DNA from: Paragonimus westermani
Lineage: Eukaryota; Platyhelminthes; Trematoda; Plagiorchiida; Troglotrematidae
DNA length: 64,000 bases
Direction of reading: 5' to 3'
NCBI GenBank assembly: GCA_008508345.1
Contig: QNGE01000912.1
Span: 1-64,000, forward strand
Shown here in pieces: positions 22,762 to 33,388 of this stretch. The translations under genes were made by a program, and so were the position numbers. Numbering within the stretch: the first letter of the stretch is position 1; each line of letters begins with the position of its first letter. The notes under the pieces are model-generated. The model saw only the letters and a list, made by a program, of their open reading frames with translations, searched no databases and was not told where the DNA came from.

Positions 22762-22999
22762 TCGAAGGCACTACATAATCAGCTGAACTCGTCCGAAATG
22801 GAGTTGACGAAAACGCTTGATCGCGTTCGACAGATTAATACCCAACTTCGCGACTCACTGTCAGACCGTCACAGTCGAGCTAAGCTTTTGGAGCCGCGAT
22901 TCAAAGAGTTGCAGTTGCTGCTGGATCGAGTCCAGCGTGCGCAAAATGTTAGCTGGCATGCAGTCAATCAGGCTCGAACCAAGGCAGATCAATTGAAAT
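22762..22999 (+). CDS. Laminin gamma, coiled-coil exon 5
   Basis: An unusually long T tract (22741-22760) forms the acceptor, ending TTTAG. The exon starts in phase 0 and leaves one base before GTGAGT. 79 codons: helix words SEMELTKTLDRVRQINTQLR, KLLEPRFKELQLLLDRVQ and VNQARTKADQLK, with a possible N-glycosylation site NVS. The open frame running on to 23058 beyond the donor is intron read-through. Confidence 0.85.
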
Positions 23000-25341
23000 G
23001 TGAGTTCCAGCCCAGCGACCTCTTATCATCCAATCATCCGCGTAGAAGAATGGAATAGGTAATGAGACATGTCACATGGGTCTTATCGTAAATCTCTACA
23101 GAACTTGTGGACTACTTAGTGTTCTGGGCTTTTTATTTACACTATCTAAACATTTGACAGCATTTTTCATCTTCAGATAAAATTTCCTACCTGTCCATTT
23201 CCAAAGAAAGACATTCAAGATCTCGAGCTTGTCCGCCATTCGTAATTCTCATCAGAGGAGCGTATGTCGCAATCAAGATTCGAACTCCAGGCCAATTGCT
23301 TTTGAGGGAAGTTAATTGACCTTACAGTTATCCAGAATGCTTAACCACAATCGCCCATACTGAGTTTTTGCAGTTGCATCCAAGTGACGCTGTCCTGTTA
23401 GTTTCAACGGGTAATCTTGCGTTCATGCCCTCTCTCATGGTTGCTCAACCATGGTCGTTTGTGTGTACCGTTTAGCTTTCCGATCGTTCCGATAAGCGAC
23501 ACATCATCTGTCTCGCCAGTTCCAATCAGCGACCACACTACAAGGATTTTTCGTCAGTCTTAAATTACAAAACTCAAACTTACCGAGCGTTATTTTGATT
23601 ACTGGTAAGTGATGAAACAAGTGACTGATATACGTTGAAAAGAAGTGTTAGAATCGAGTTTTTTCTTGTCGTTGTTCGTCAGTAGTACATATTGCAAGCA
23701 ACTTACCGTAAAACATCCAGCTGGGGGTGTTGTTCACGTTACATCAGTAAAATCTCCTCCTGGTTGTCAGACTGCAAAAGTTTGTTTTTGCTGTTGAATT
23801 CTATTTAGGAAAAAAGTGACGCTAATGTACTCTAGACTAAAACAGAATTTTTTAAGGCATATATTACTTATTTCCAGATCACAAAGGTTTTCTTGTACAC
23901 ACTAAACAGGGGGGCAGCCGCTGGAACTGGTCACGAATTTATAGATTTGTTGGTTATTTGTTAGCCGTTCAACCCACCGCGTTCCTACTAGCATACCTAT
24001 TGCCAAACTTGTGTTCTAGTCTTACTCCTTGTAATTTTCAAAAGACTTCATGAGCAGTTAAAAACAATTACAACATGAGGAAGTGTACGCATACTGTGCA
24101 TTATGATGTTAAACAATTAACGTTTGCTTGGCGATGCTTCAGCTTCACATCATTGAAGGCATGTGGAATGATGATGGTATATTCAAACGGGGACTTCCAT
24201 TCTTTTGGTTTCGTAAATGCTGAGCTCAAGGTTGATGGCATCGATTATTAGTTCACAGATGGACTTATGTAGATGCTGAACAAGCCTCTGCTACAACTGA
24301 ACTAGGAATTCCATTCTTTACCTTTCCAGTTTTCCGTCTGTTTAACGAAGGTATGCTATCTGTCTGGGAGTCATCTGTTTGAGCTGAAAGTTGTTTTGCA
24401 TTGAAAAACCTACTTAAAGTTCTGGGTTCACTTTCTGCTGGAAATCATCATTGTCCTCGGCCTGATTACTTCACTGATAAGCTTAAGTGAAATGGGAAAT
24501 AACAGACTCGAAGAAAATGAGGAGAAAGGGTTGAGATCTAAACAACTGAAAATGGAATTTCTGTCTGACCTCACATAGTTCAAACGAAGCTGTATTCTAC
24601 ACCTTACAGACAAACAACCTTGCTACGAATGGAGCATACCGCCATCCATCAACCAGCTTTCATGTGGTTTCCAAGATTTTGTTTCATTAGCTGTTCTAAC
24701 AAGACAGACAACTCAGTAAAACAACAACAACTTTCCCATCGTTGATCTCATTTATTAGGCGTTTCACCTACCATCTTCAATCACAGTTTCTGTGAGTTAC
24801 AACGAATTCAGCCCCAGGTGACGATGCTGACCAGTTGGTAACGGTACACTAGCCACTGTAACCTCTCGTTTGCAAAACTGGCAAATGTGTGGTGTGACAG
24901 AACGACCGCGTAGTTGATACCCGTTGTACTCGGCCGAACAGTCCATGTTTGTCACTGCGAAGGAATTAGATTTAAAGAGCCCATTTTGGTTATCAATATA
25001 CGGGTCTATTTTTATTTCCCATTTCCCCACCATGTATGGTGTGACCTCTTGAATGCCACACCTGGTCAGCAGCAACCAAAGTTTCGCCTTTCAAGTTCGA
25101 GTAAATCTACACCACCAAAACAATCGTGCAAACTCTACGATTCAGTCTGTATCCCAGAACACTCACCAAAGCGCTACACTTTGTCTAAGGTTAAGCGAGC
25201 TGTTTGAAATTTTCAAACACAGTTGCCTTATCGTCAAAACAGTAAGTATCTTCTTCACGGGGTTATCGATTGAAGTTAGCAGGACAGTTACTGTGTCTCA
25301 TCTCGAGACGATCGGGCAACCTGATCATTGCTCACAAGCGA
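23000..25341 (+). other. Intron 5, first part
   Basis: Contains the worn SINE at 23236-23355 (listed separately). Otherwise AT-rich, with antisense and sense chance frames near 24800-25390 that show no family resemblance. Confidence 0.55.
23236..23355 (-). repeat. Diverged tRNA-like SINE head with hammerhead remnant
   Basis: On the minus strand, an A-box-like GATTGTGGTTAAGC (about 23339-23352), a B-box-like GAGTTCGAATCTTG (about 23275-23288) and then CTCTGATGAGAATTACGAA (23239-23257) follow in the same order as in the intact SINEs. The hammerhead stem II and the GAAA box are lost. Confidence 0.5.
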
Positions 25342-25620
25342 GAGTGGTTGAGCGTCCAGATCTGATAATTCGGTCATGTCTGGTGTGAAGTCAATGGCGC
25401 AGTGGTTAACACGGTTGCCTCATGATCGGAATGGTCGGAGTTTAAATCCCGGCCTTGGCAAGAATATGCACTACTGGCGAGCTCTAATGAGAGCGAAACT
25501 CGAGTCTAGTGCTTCTTTTCGAAAGAGGCTGGCTGAAATGTCTATCTGAATGCGGAGGCTGCGATCAAATGTGGGTGATGGTCAACTTGAAAATAAACCG
25601 AATCCCATACTACTCATCAG
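25342..25620 (+). repeat. tRNA-derived SINE with hammerhead (copy in intron 5)
   Basis: Shared leader GAGTGGTTGAGCG, then an A box (TGGCGCAGTGG, 25395-25405), a B box (GTTTAAATCC, 25440-25449), a hammerhead unit and a body ending ACTACTCATCAG. The start and end agree with the copies near 45 kb. It is Pol III type by its box architecture; the B box has a T for C change. Likely an immobile copy. Confidence 0.85.
25468..25512 (+). ncRNA. Hammerhead ribozyme unit, core mutated
   Basis: Stem I GCACTA/TAGTGC closes the unit. Stem II is GCTCT-AATG-AGAGC, GAAA is intact, and a two-pair stem III with a TCGA loop leads to GTC at the cleavage site. The first core reads CTGGCGA where the consensus is CTGANGA, so the conserved A6 is G. 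Loss of self-cleavage is expected. Confidence 0.8.
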
Positions 25621-27774
25621 TAAGCAGTAAGTATCCTTCCAATAGATGGGAGGACAGGACCAACATTCTGTAAGCACAGCAGCACATAATCCTCTACACC
25701 ATGTATATAACAAAATTGAACAGGATTAATGAACACTTGAACATGTACCACACTTGGACCTGAATTATTCAACAGTTACCTGTTGATACTGGCTTGAATT
25801 GAAGTATGACAGGATAGTGTCATCAGTACAACCATAGAACAAGTATACTTTTGGTTTACTCCTTTTGATTTTAGAGTACCAACAAAGTATACCTGTTGAA
25901 AAGTTCTGCAAATACAAGTCAGCTGTTTGCTTTCATACGTACATTATAGGCACCATCCAATATTGACAAAACACATAAGGGTTTTAGTTCTAAAGAACGA
26001 CCAGTAGTAAATTTGCTGCTAGTAAACCAATGCGAATACAGTTCTGCTTACGGTGAACCAGATACAATGGTAATAAGACCATGATGTCGACTGTAGATTT
26101 CACTTAAGGTTGATGCCATCATAGCGTTCTCCTTCATTTTGGTATTCTGTGTCAGGTAGCCTTTGGAGAAAAATAAAAGCAAGAACAGGGCTGCAATAAT
26201 AACGTACTGTGGTGAAAATGCAGTATGGTTATATCAACACTTTAATCATATCGGTCAGCAAGCAAGATCATTCTCAATATTTTACTGGCTATTTTCGGCA
26301 TCTGGGTACAACACTTCCGTCCGATCAGACCATGCATATTTTTTACTCCGTAATACTTTCCGATCGACGATCCGTTTCACGCTTTTGACGGTTGAACAGT
26401 GTTCCACATGACGACAGGCTTGTTTGTACCAATCGACAGTCCACAATACGGTATGACCACCATGTCGGTAGATCGATTCGGCTGCGAAAATCACGTCACC
26501 CGTTGAAAATTTTACATGGAATTTGAGGCCTGATGTGGACATGGTTATCACACGTTGAGCCGGATTTCGGACATACTAGATTGACGCCATCTCCCGTTTC
26601 ACACGTGGCCGATCGTCTGATGAATGACAGTGTCATCCGACGACATCAAAGTAATGAAATTCGTGATGGGCGAGCGTTTGCACCGATGTTGAAACCGACG
26701 CGAACAGACGATGGCAGATCGATTTCTCAGGTGTTATGTGGGAGTGTATAAGTCGCGTTTTCCTGACATCCAAGCCAGAGTGGCAGCTGCGTAGTTCTGA
26801 GACGCGCGAACGTCCCTCACCCTTTGTGTTCCGAGTCAAGATCATGTCAAAAGCGCAGGTGACTGCTGAGTCGAATCGTTTACAGTTTGGTTTTTAGTAC
26901 TTCACCCGAGTTTATTCCATCCTGAGCTAATTCTCTGTTCCAGTTATTATCACATTCTGTCACAGCTCGGATCGTAGGGACCTTTAGGCCAACCTGGAAG
27001 GGCGCGCAAGCAAGCAAGGTAAGGGAATCTAATGTCAACCATAACGAACTAAAGCAGCTGCGGTCCAATGAATTCCGAGTAGCTACGAAGCATCGTACAA
27101 AATGCATACGCTGCCTACAGTTCATTTGAACTTCCATCTCATTAGTCCAATGGATGGTTACTGTCAGCGTTGCTAGCACACAGATCGTAAACCTCCCAAG
27201 TCAGCCCTGCGAACCGTTCGTATTACTGCCTGTCTACCATCCTCAGTCACTTGCTACATGACTTCAATAGTTAAACTTCGCTGCAGTTAACAACCACAAT
27301 CAGTGCGCACCTGTGCTATAGTATCCGGTACTACAGTTTTTATGGTGGCTCATCAACTAGATGAAACCTAAGTGAGTAAAGGAGAATGAATAATAAACGA
27401 CAGACTGTGAACTATGTACTATTGCATCTAAACGATATAGTGAACTTGTAAGTAGACCATACCCAAGTGACTGATAGATTCATACGCAACACACAATGAC
27501 AACCCTCATCTTCTCATGGTCTAGTCCGCTTCCAGGAATCTTCTAGTCCTCATTTGCTACCGTACAAAGGGTTTCCACAGCGACTGATGTTTGCCAGACA
27601 TGCTCAACAAATGACTCAGTCACCCAAGCCGATAAAAACTAAGTAGCTCAAAGGTAAGCGTATTGTGTCCAGTTTCCAATTTATTAACAGAAAGGTCATG
27701 GAAACTTACAGACCTGATAGTTATGACTGGAGAGACTTATCATAGTCTGTCGATGTCTATGGTTGGCGGCATCC
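25621..27774 (+). other. Intron 5, middle part, no feature seen
   Basis: No repeat family, exon or RNA gene recognised. Open frames on both strands near 26163-26845 are short and show no domain. Confidence 0.5.
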
Positions 27775-28400
27775 GATTCGGATTAGTCTGTCACAGTGAC
27801 CGAAGCCAAAGGACGCCTGCACTTATCCATCACTGCAACTAGCTTGCGCTGCACCAATTGCAGTTCCACCAACACACCACATATCCAGTGTAAACCCGAA
27901 GGAATAAGACCGGGAGGTGTGCCAGTGGGGCCTTTCTGTCCAGCCGGCCAGTGCTGGTTAGCCAGTTGATTGGCTAATAAGGAAGGGAAACTCTTATCTC
28001 TCGGAAACTTAGCAGAAAGGGGCTGCAATGACGAGATCTAAACTAGGAAGGAAGATTTTTGAAGTGTAATACAAGGAGCGTTGCAGTATAGGAGTACAGG
28101 TTAGTGCAGTCTAAAGAAGATATGGATGAAAAGCAAATTTCTCACTGAACTATGAAAAGCCAGGCAGACCATTCATCATACAACACACCAACAAAGCCAA
28201 AGAAAAGAATGGATAGAAGTCCACAGCCACCCACGCATCTGCTTTTTGTCTGGCTGCTTCCTTTCGGCCAATCTGACAAGGTTGAACCCGCAAGGACCGA
28301 AGTCACAGTCAGCACATCCCTCCGGATCAAAACAGCATGCAAGCCTGACCACCACGCCAATGTAGCAGAAAGGGTCAGGGTCGATGTCTATACCTCCTAA
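27775..28400 (-). repeat. Dispersed repeat, uninterrupted copy
   Basis: Two blocks recur downstream. 27775-28200 matches 59586-60030, and 28215-28390 matches 62115-62290, by eye at roughly 75-80%. In this copy the two blocks adjoin, so it gives the uninterrupted layout. On the minus strand, similar frames can be read in both copies (LANQLANQHW and, in the other block, a Cys-rich word CADCD-x-GPC-x-FN), but substitutions are not concentrated at third positions. Family unknown. Confidence 0.75.
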
Positions 28401-29798
28401 AGCATCCACATACCTCAACGAACAATGCTGAGATTGATAGTTCAGTTCCTTTCAGTTTTCACCACCAAGCGTTTGTTATCTTGTAGCAGAAAATGTCGCA
28501 TGCGCGATGGACACTGTCAGGACATTCAGAACTACAAACGGTAGCAGTTGAGATAACCGGAGTTTCAACCCATAGCTATTTTAAATATGCATCAGCTTCA
28601 CCACTAGGTTTTCCCGCGGTTTACTTCATTCTTTGACTGTTGCATTTCTTTTTCCCGTGCATTGAGATCGATCACCGATTTGTGTTTAATATGCAAGGTG
28701 GCGGGAATTCATCCCAAATCCGTAAGTTGCAAGCCCCAGGTCTCAATAACCACCAGCTAATTAGTGTACAAATGTGTCGAGCACATTGGGGATCATAAAC
28801 GATCAGCAATTTGGTGGTGGTTACTGGGTTCATCTGTACGCAGTAAAAGCTCCTGGTTGGTAGCCTATGGTTTAATGGATCTTAAAGTTTCAGTTTCAAT
28901 AGTCCAACATGATATCTTTTCAACTCTTCTCTGATTGATTCGCTTGATCTTGTTGTTGCCCTAAGTGACCGAGTACTGCGCAGTTTGATAATGTGTCGAA
29001 TTAATTTGTGTCCACATTTGTCGACGTAGTGTACGGACAAATGTACTCCACGTCCGCGTTGTGTAGCTATGCTATTTGGTCTACTGGAGTAAAGAATGCT
29101 TGTTGATTAGGGGTGTTCGACGATCGCAGTTAGGTCTCTTTCCGTCCCCTTCTTTTTTCTTCTCTCTTCCTATGTAGGGTTTGCCTTCTTCTCCTCCATG
29201 GTTATGTGTCAATTAAGCATCCAAAAGAACCACTGATGTGTTGCTGTCTCTGATGGTGATTATGATTATGAGGATATCCTGTGTATGACATAATCACTAT
29301 TCGGGAAAGTAGGTTATCTGTTAATAAATCTTGTAGAAGCGTTGTCTGCGCATAACGACACCTAACACGATCTCCTCGTACCGATTTCATTGTCTCAGAC
29401 ATCTGCTTGACTACTAAAGCCTTATTAGCGGGAAAAACAGCCATACAGCTAAGTAGTACCTAAACGTAAAATTATAAAACGGCTGCTTTCAAAGCTTATT
29501 CTTGTTGGCACAGATCATCTTCTCTTCTGACATCTTTCAGATAAACCACTATTTAGAGGATTTCTGTGCCCTCTCAAGCAATTCCATGTCGTTAAGTACT
29601 TACCAGTAGCTGTACAAGTTATGTTATGTGGTTGTGAATAAGTAAACGGTAGCCTTATTTAATGAGGTGGGAAGTTTCTTCGTATTGACTTACTTCGTTG
29701 AATACGTTTGATAGGTTTTCCTCCATAGTAGCAAGTCTCACCCTACAACCTGCCCGTCCTACTACGCAATTCTTTCTCCTCTCTTATCGTATTTAAAG
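28401..29798 (+). other. Intron 5, last part
   Basis: At 28685-28760, read on the minus strand, there is a tRNA-like A box (TAGCTGGTGGTT) and a B-box-like GGATGAATTCCC, possibly another SINE head. No further feature before the exon. Confidence 0.45.
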
Positions 29799-30001
29799 AT
29801 TTTGAAGATTATATCGCTCAAACTAAGGGCCTTATACCGCAGGCAATGGCTGGTCAGACGGAGTTGCTCAAACGGTTGGACAAGGTGGAAAGTAGCGTAA
29901 AAGACTTGCACGAACAGGCCAAACAGGAGTTAGATGCCGCGTACAAACTACAAAACCGCACAGCCGAATTACAAATGGTGTTAGATGGAATCAAGAAAAT
30001 G
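29799..30001 (+). CDS. Laminin gamma, coiled-coil exon 6
   Basis: Acceptor TTATCGTATTTAAAG, preceded by the pyrimidine-rich TTCTTTCTCCTCTC. Two bases complete the codon from exon 5, and the exon ends in phase 0 at the donor GTACGT. 67 full codons: EDYIAQTKGLIPQAMAGQ, LLKRLDKVESSVKDLHEQAK and LDAAYKLQNRTAELQMVL. NRT is a possible N-glycosylation site. The helical register is regular. Confidence 0.85.
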
Positions 30002-32985
30002 GTACGTGCTTTTGCGATGGGTCTGTGTATGCCTAGGTATTCCCGTCTATGCAAGTACAAAACGAATTTTGAACTGAGAGTGCGATGCTGGTATTGATTT
30101 ACGTGGTATGCACGCCATCGGATGAAGCTTACTACTTTCAGTTTGCGCTAATTTCGTTTTGCAGTTGTATCAAAAGCTAGGGTTGGTAAGCGGTGTTTTC
30201 CTCTGTCATATGATACTGGTTTCTTGATACGCGCAATCCACACGAGAACGTTCCGTATCACACCCAAGTTTGGCCGATCTGACCAAGGAGATACTAATAT
30301 ATTCTAAGGTTGAAGCTTCTGCCCAAGTCGTCCTCCTCCTCATTACTGAATATTACAAACATTTGTGTAAAGTGAGTGAGCACCAGTCAAATACTCGGCG
30401 CTTATCCATAGTTTTTATGATTCCTCGTACCTTGTCATCGGGCCTGGATAACACGTTTGTTTGCTTTGCAGGTTGCCTTCTTTTTTGTGTTGTAAATCAA
30501 TTATAGCTTTATCTTTTTTAGGTCCGCACATTACCTATATCAGCACTATTTCTCAGACAGGTCATGTTACTTGTTTGCTTTATAATTGGGAACCAGTCCT
30601 TCTTAATCTCATCTAAAGTGCAATGGTTTGCTATCCTATACTGAAACCCTCCTTGTCTTATATTTTCAACATCTGTTGATACGTAAGTGAAGGCTATACG
30701 TATACGTTCTCTGAATTCGGCCAAGGTGATAGACCAACCTGGAACCGGATGTCGCCGATCACGTTTCCATGATTATCAACGACAGTTTATCACCTCAGGT
30801 TGAAGGCGGTTCTGACTAAATTAATTCATCGTTAGTTTTATATACTGGCGAGGTTATAAACTATAATATTTTTTATGCTCCTTTTTCTCTTGTGTTGCTA
30901 ATAATCGGTGGCTCAAGGCATATTTTGGGTCTGGTCAGCCTCATTTGAGGTAACACCTAGACACGCTTACGCAACGCTTCCACTGGAATTCCCGCCAAAT
31001 ATCAATCACCTTTGCCGAGCGGACAATTGAGCCGGTTCGCGATTTTTCAGTAGGAAACCATTGTCAGTACCCTGGAAACCACAATTAAAGGGGACGCCTT
31101 CGAGCTAACACTCCAACCCTTAACATGACGAGCACTTTACGGCATAATAACTAGTGCATGCATTTGATATTGCTCTATTCCCCACTGGGTCCTAGTGATA
31201 TAGAAAAGCAAAGTGATACTGTAACAGTTGAGGTTGTCTAACAAATCGCTCGGCGACGACTCGTCAGTACGGTGTCTCCCAAAGTCTGTCTATCACATTC
31301 AAAGTTGACAGACGCACATATTCTTTGTGGGTCAAACTATCCTACAGCGTACGTCATACTTAAAGCACAACTGTTTTCACGTTCAACACAGTCAAGTACT
31401 TCGGTCATTCAACTGACGAGCACGGATTTCTGTCTGGTTGCCCTAATCCGCAGGTGGAACCAAATACGCAACAGTGCTGACTACCAAAGATGTACAATTG
31501 GATCATGACCTTATATGTACAGTTCACATTCTGCTGTAAACGCCCGGAGAAACATGCCGGATTGACAACGAAATACGAAGGGCTGGACGAGACTCGAATT
31601 GTCCGCTTGAGATAAATAAAACTGAGGCCTTAGTCCCGAAGAGCAACGCGATGAATTCCGCTAAGTGCTACCAAGTCAAGTGAAAAGACGAATGTAAAGA
31701 GTTGCCTTATTCCACCCAAAAACGTGTGTCACAGAGAGAAACGTATAAGGTATACAAATGGTGCGTGATGGCCTGGTGATATGTTCCAATCAGAAGATTG
31801 AAAGGCAGCTACAAGAATTAGCATTTAAAGTCACCGAGCCACCAGTAAGCGTGGCGAAATGAAGGCTGAGCAGATGAGAAAATAATGGAGGTTACCCTTG
31901 GTATATTCTGGAAATTCCTGTCCGTTCGGATTGGCGACGGTAGTTTTCTCTGGAAAGGCCGCGCCTTTGGATAAAAAACAGAGTTCCCTGAGACAATCTG
32001 TCCTAGCACTCTATCTTACGAGCTAGGTTTCTGGTCATCTTTTTGATCCAAATGTCATCCACCATAACCTAGCGAACCTCGGGATTATATGCAATACCAC
32101 GACCTGCTTGTGGATTAGCGCTATAGTTGAGTAGGTGGATTGTACCTATCTTCGTTCTTAAAATGTCACATAGTAAAAGCATTTTAACTGGGAACTCTGA
32201 ACTTAATGTTCTTAAAGACTACATGAAATGACTACCACTGAGAGAAATTGCAATGAACTAGCTAGACGTAAGTATCTTATTCGGATATGAAGGCGATACT
32301 ACAGACTGATGTGTGCTCGAAATCTCAGTCTGACCAAAGGTTTTTCATCTAAGCTGAAACACTCACCGCAACAACAGTAGCATGAAGTGCTCGTTTCGAA
32401 AGACCAGCCAAAAAATCTGCCTGCTATAGGAGCACTGCTTCAGGAAAAAAAGAAGGTTTCAGAAGATATGTGCAAAGAAGTTTTCGCAAAAGCAGGGGTT
32501 GACGTTTCAGATTTCACAAGCGTAACAACGTTAAGTTCAAAACGTTAAATAGAAACGTACAAAGTATCCCAAACAATAACTTATCAAATTGGTTTGAGCA
32601 TGTTCACATACTGTGGATTGTTTGCGGATGTAAAAAGGGATTTCAACCGCAATGAAGCTAGTCTAGTTGACCGAACCACGTCTATTAATACTCTGATAGT
32701 TAAAGGAGATCTAGGGAAATCACTGCTGTTTTATTGGCTAACACCACTGAAGACGAGAAAATAGAGCCTTTTACCTGGAAAATGGACATCAGGGATGTGA
32801 TACCCATCGAAATTCGTGGTAGACAGGTGAAACCTTCCACAAGTGGATCGAAAAGATAAACTGTGAGATGGTAAGTACACAAAAAAGTTATTTTGTTCCT
32901 GGCCAAATATACAATCTAATTGTTTATCTCAATAATACTAACCTATTACTTCTGCACCCTTCATTGATGAAACAGCAAGGTTCCA
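30002..32985 (+). other. Intron 6, first part, no feature assigned
   Basis: No exon supported. The stretch about 31380-31500 reads VKYFG and RWNQIRNSADY, which vaguely recalls the C-terminal part of a non-LTR reverse transcriptase, but this is not firm enough to call. Confidence 0.4.
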
Positions 32986-33388
32986 GTGTTGTATAACAGG
33001 CAGTTTCGGTGTGAGTAGTGTACTACTCACAAGTAGTGTATTACCCACAAGGGACATTCAGGAGCAAAAGGACAAGCCCCGAACATGACGGGCATTACTG
33101 CCAACTCCCGTGTCACCTTCGCCAGATCGTCAAGGTCCATCGGCCAGGAGACATGGGCAATACGGACTTGGTCGCGAACCTCCATCGGGAGACCTTCAAT
33201 AAACTGCTCCGTTAACAACTGCCGTCGTGATTCTTGATCCAATCCTGGCAGAGCCCTGTCCAGCAACCCTTGCAGAGTGGTGGCAAACACGGACGGGTCC
33301 GCTCCTTGTCCAAGCCTGGCCACCTTGAACCGCCGCATGGNTTGTGAGTAGTATACTACTCACACCGAAACTGCCTGTTATACAACAC
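32986..33388. repeat. 47-bp inverted repeat enclosing a gag relic, with an N at 33341
   Basis: Arms 32986-33032 and 33342-33388 are reverse complements with one mismatch. The inner ends contain GTGAGTAGTATACTACTCAC, itself a perfect palindrome. The right arm begins directly after the N. It may be a genuine palindromic element terminus, or the same kind of contig-orientation artefact as at 12999-14076. Confidence 0.75.
33036..33339 (-). pseudogene. gag fragment of a second gypsy subfamily
   Basis: On the minus strand the frame reads a capsid-like stretch (RRFKVARLGQGADP, LDQESRRQLLTEQFIEGLP, VRDQVRIAHVSWPM) that lines up with the middle of the gag at 9084-9833 (RRFMGARLGPGGDAP, LDQDSEQHILTDQFLEEVSP, VRDQFRVALIAHPM). 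About 80 residues remain; both ends are cut. It is distinct enough to be a different family. Confidence 0.8.

Noticed and set aside
22999..23058. Continuation of the exon 5 frame beyond 22999
   Set aside because: The GTGAGT donor fits the phase of exon 6; the extension is intron read-through.
25390..25460. tRNA gene (A and B boxes)
   Set aside because: The boxes belong to a repeated SINE head; no closed acceptor stem or CCA-adjacent discriminator structure is seen, and the unit continues into the hammerhead.
31272..31620. Possible non-LTR RT tail in intron 6
   Set aside because: A few words look suggestive but order and spacing could not be established by eye.
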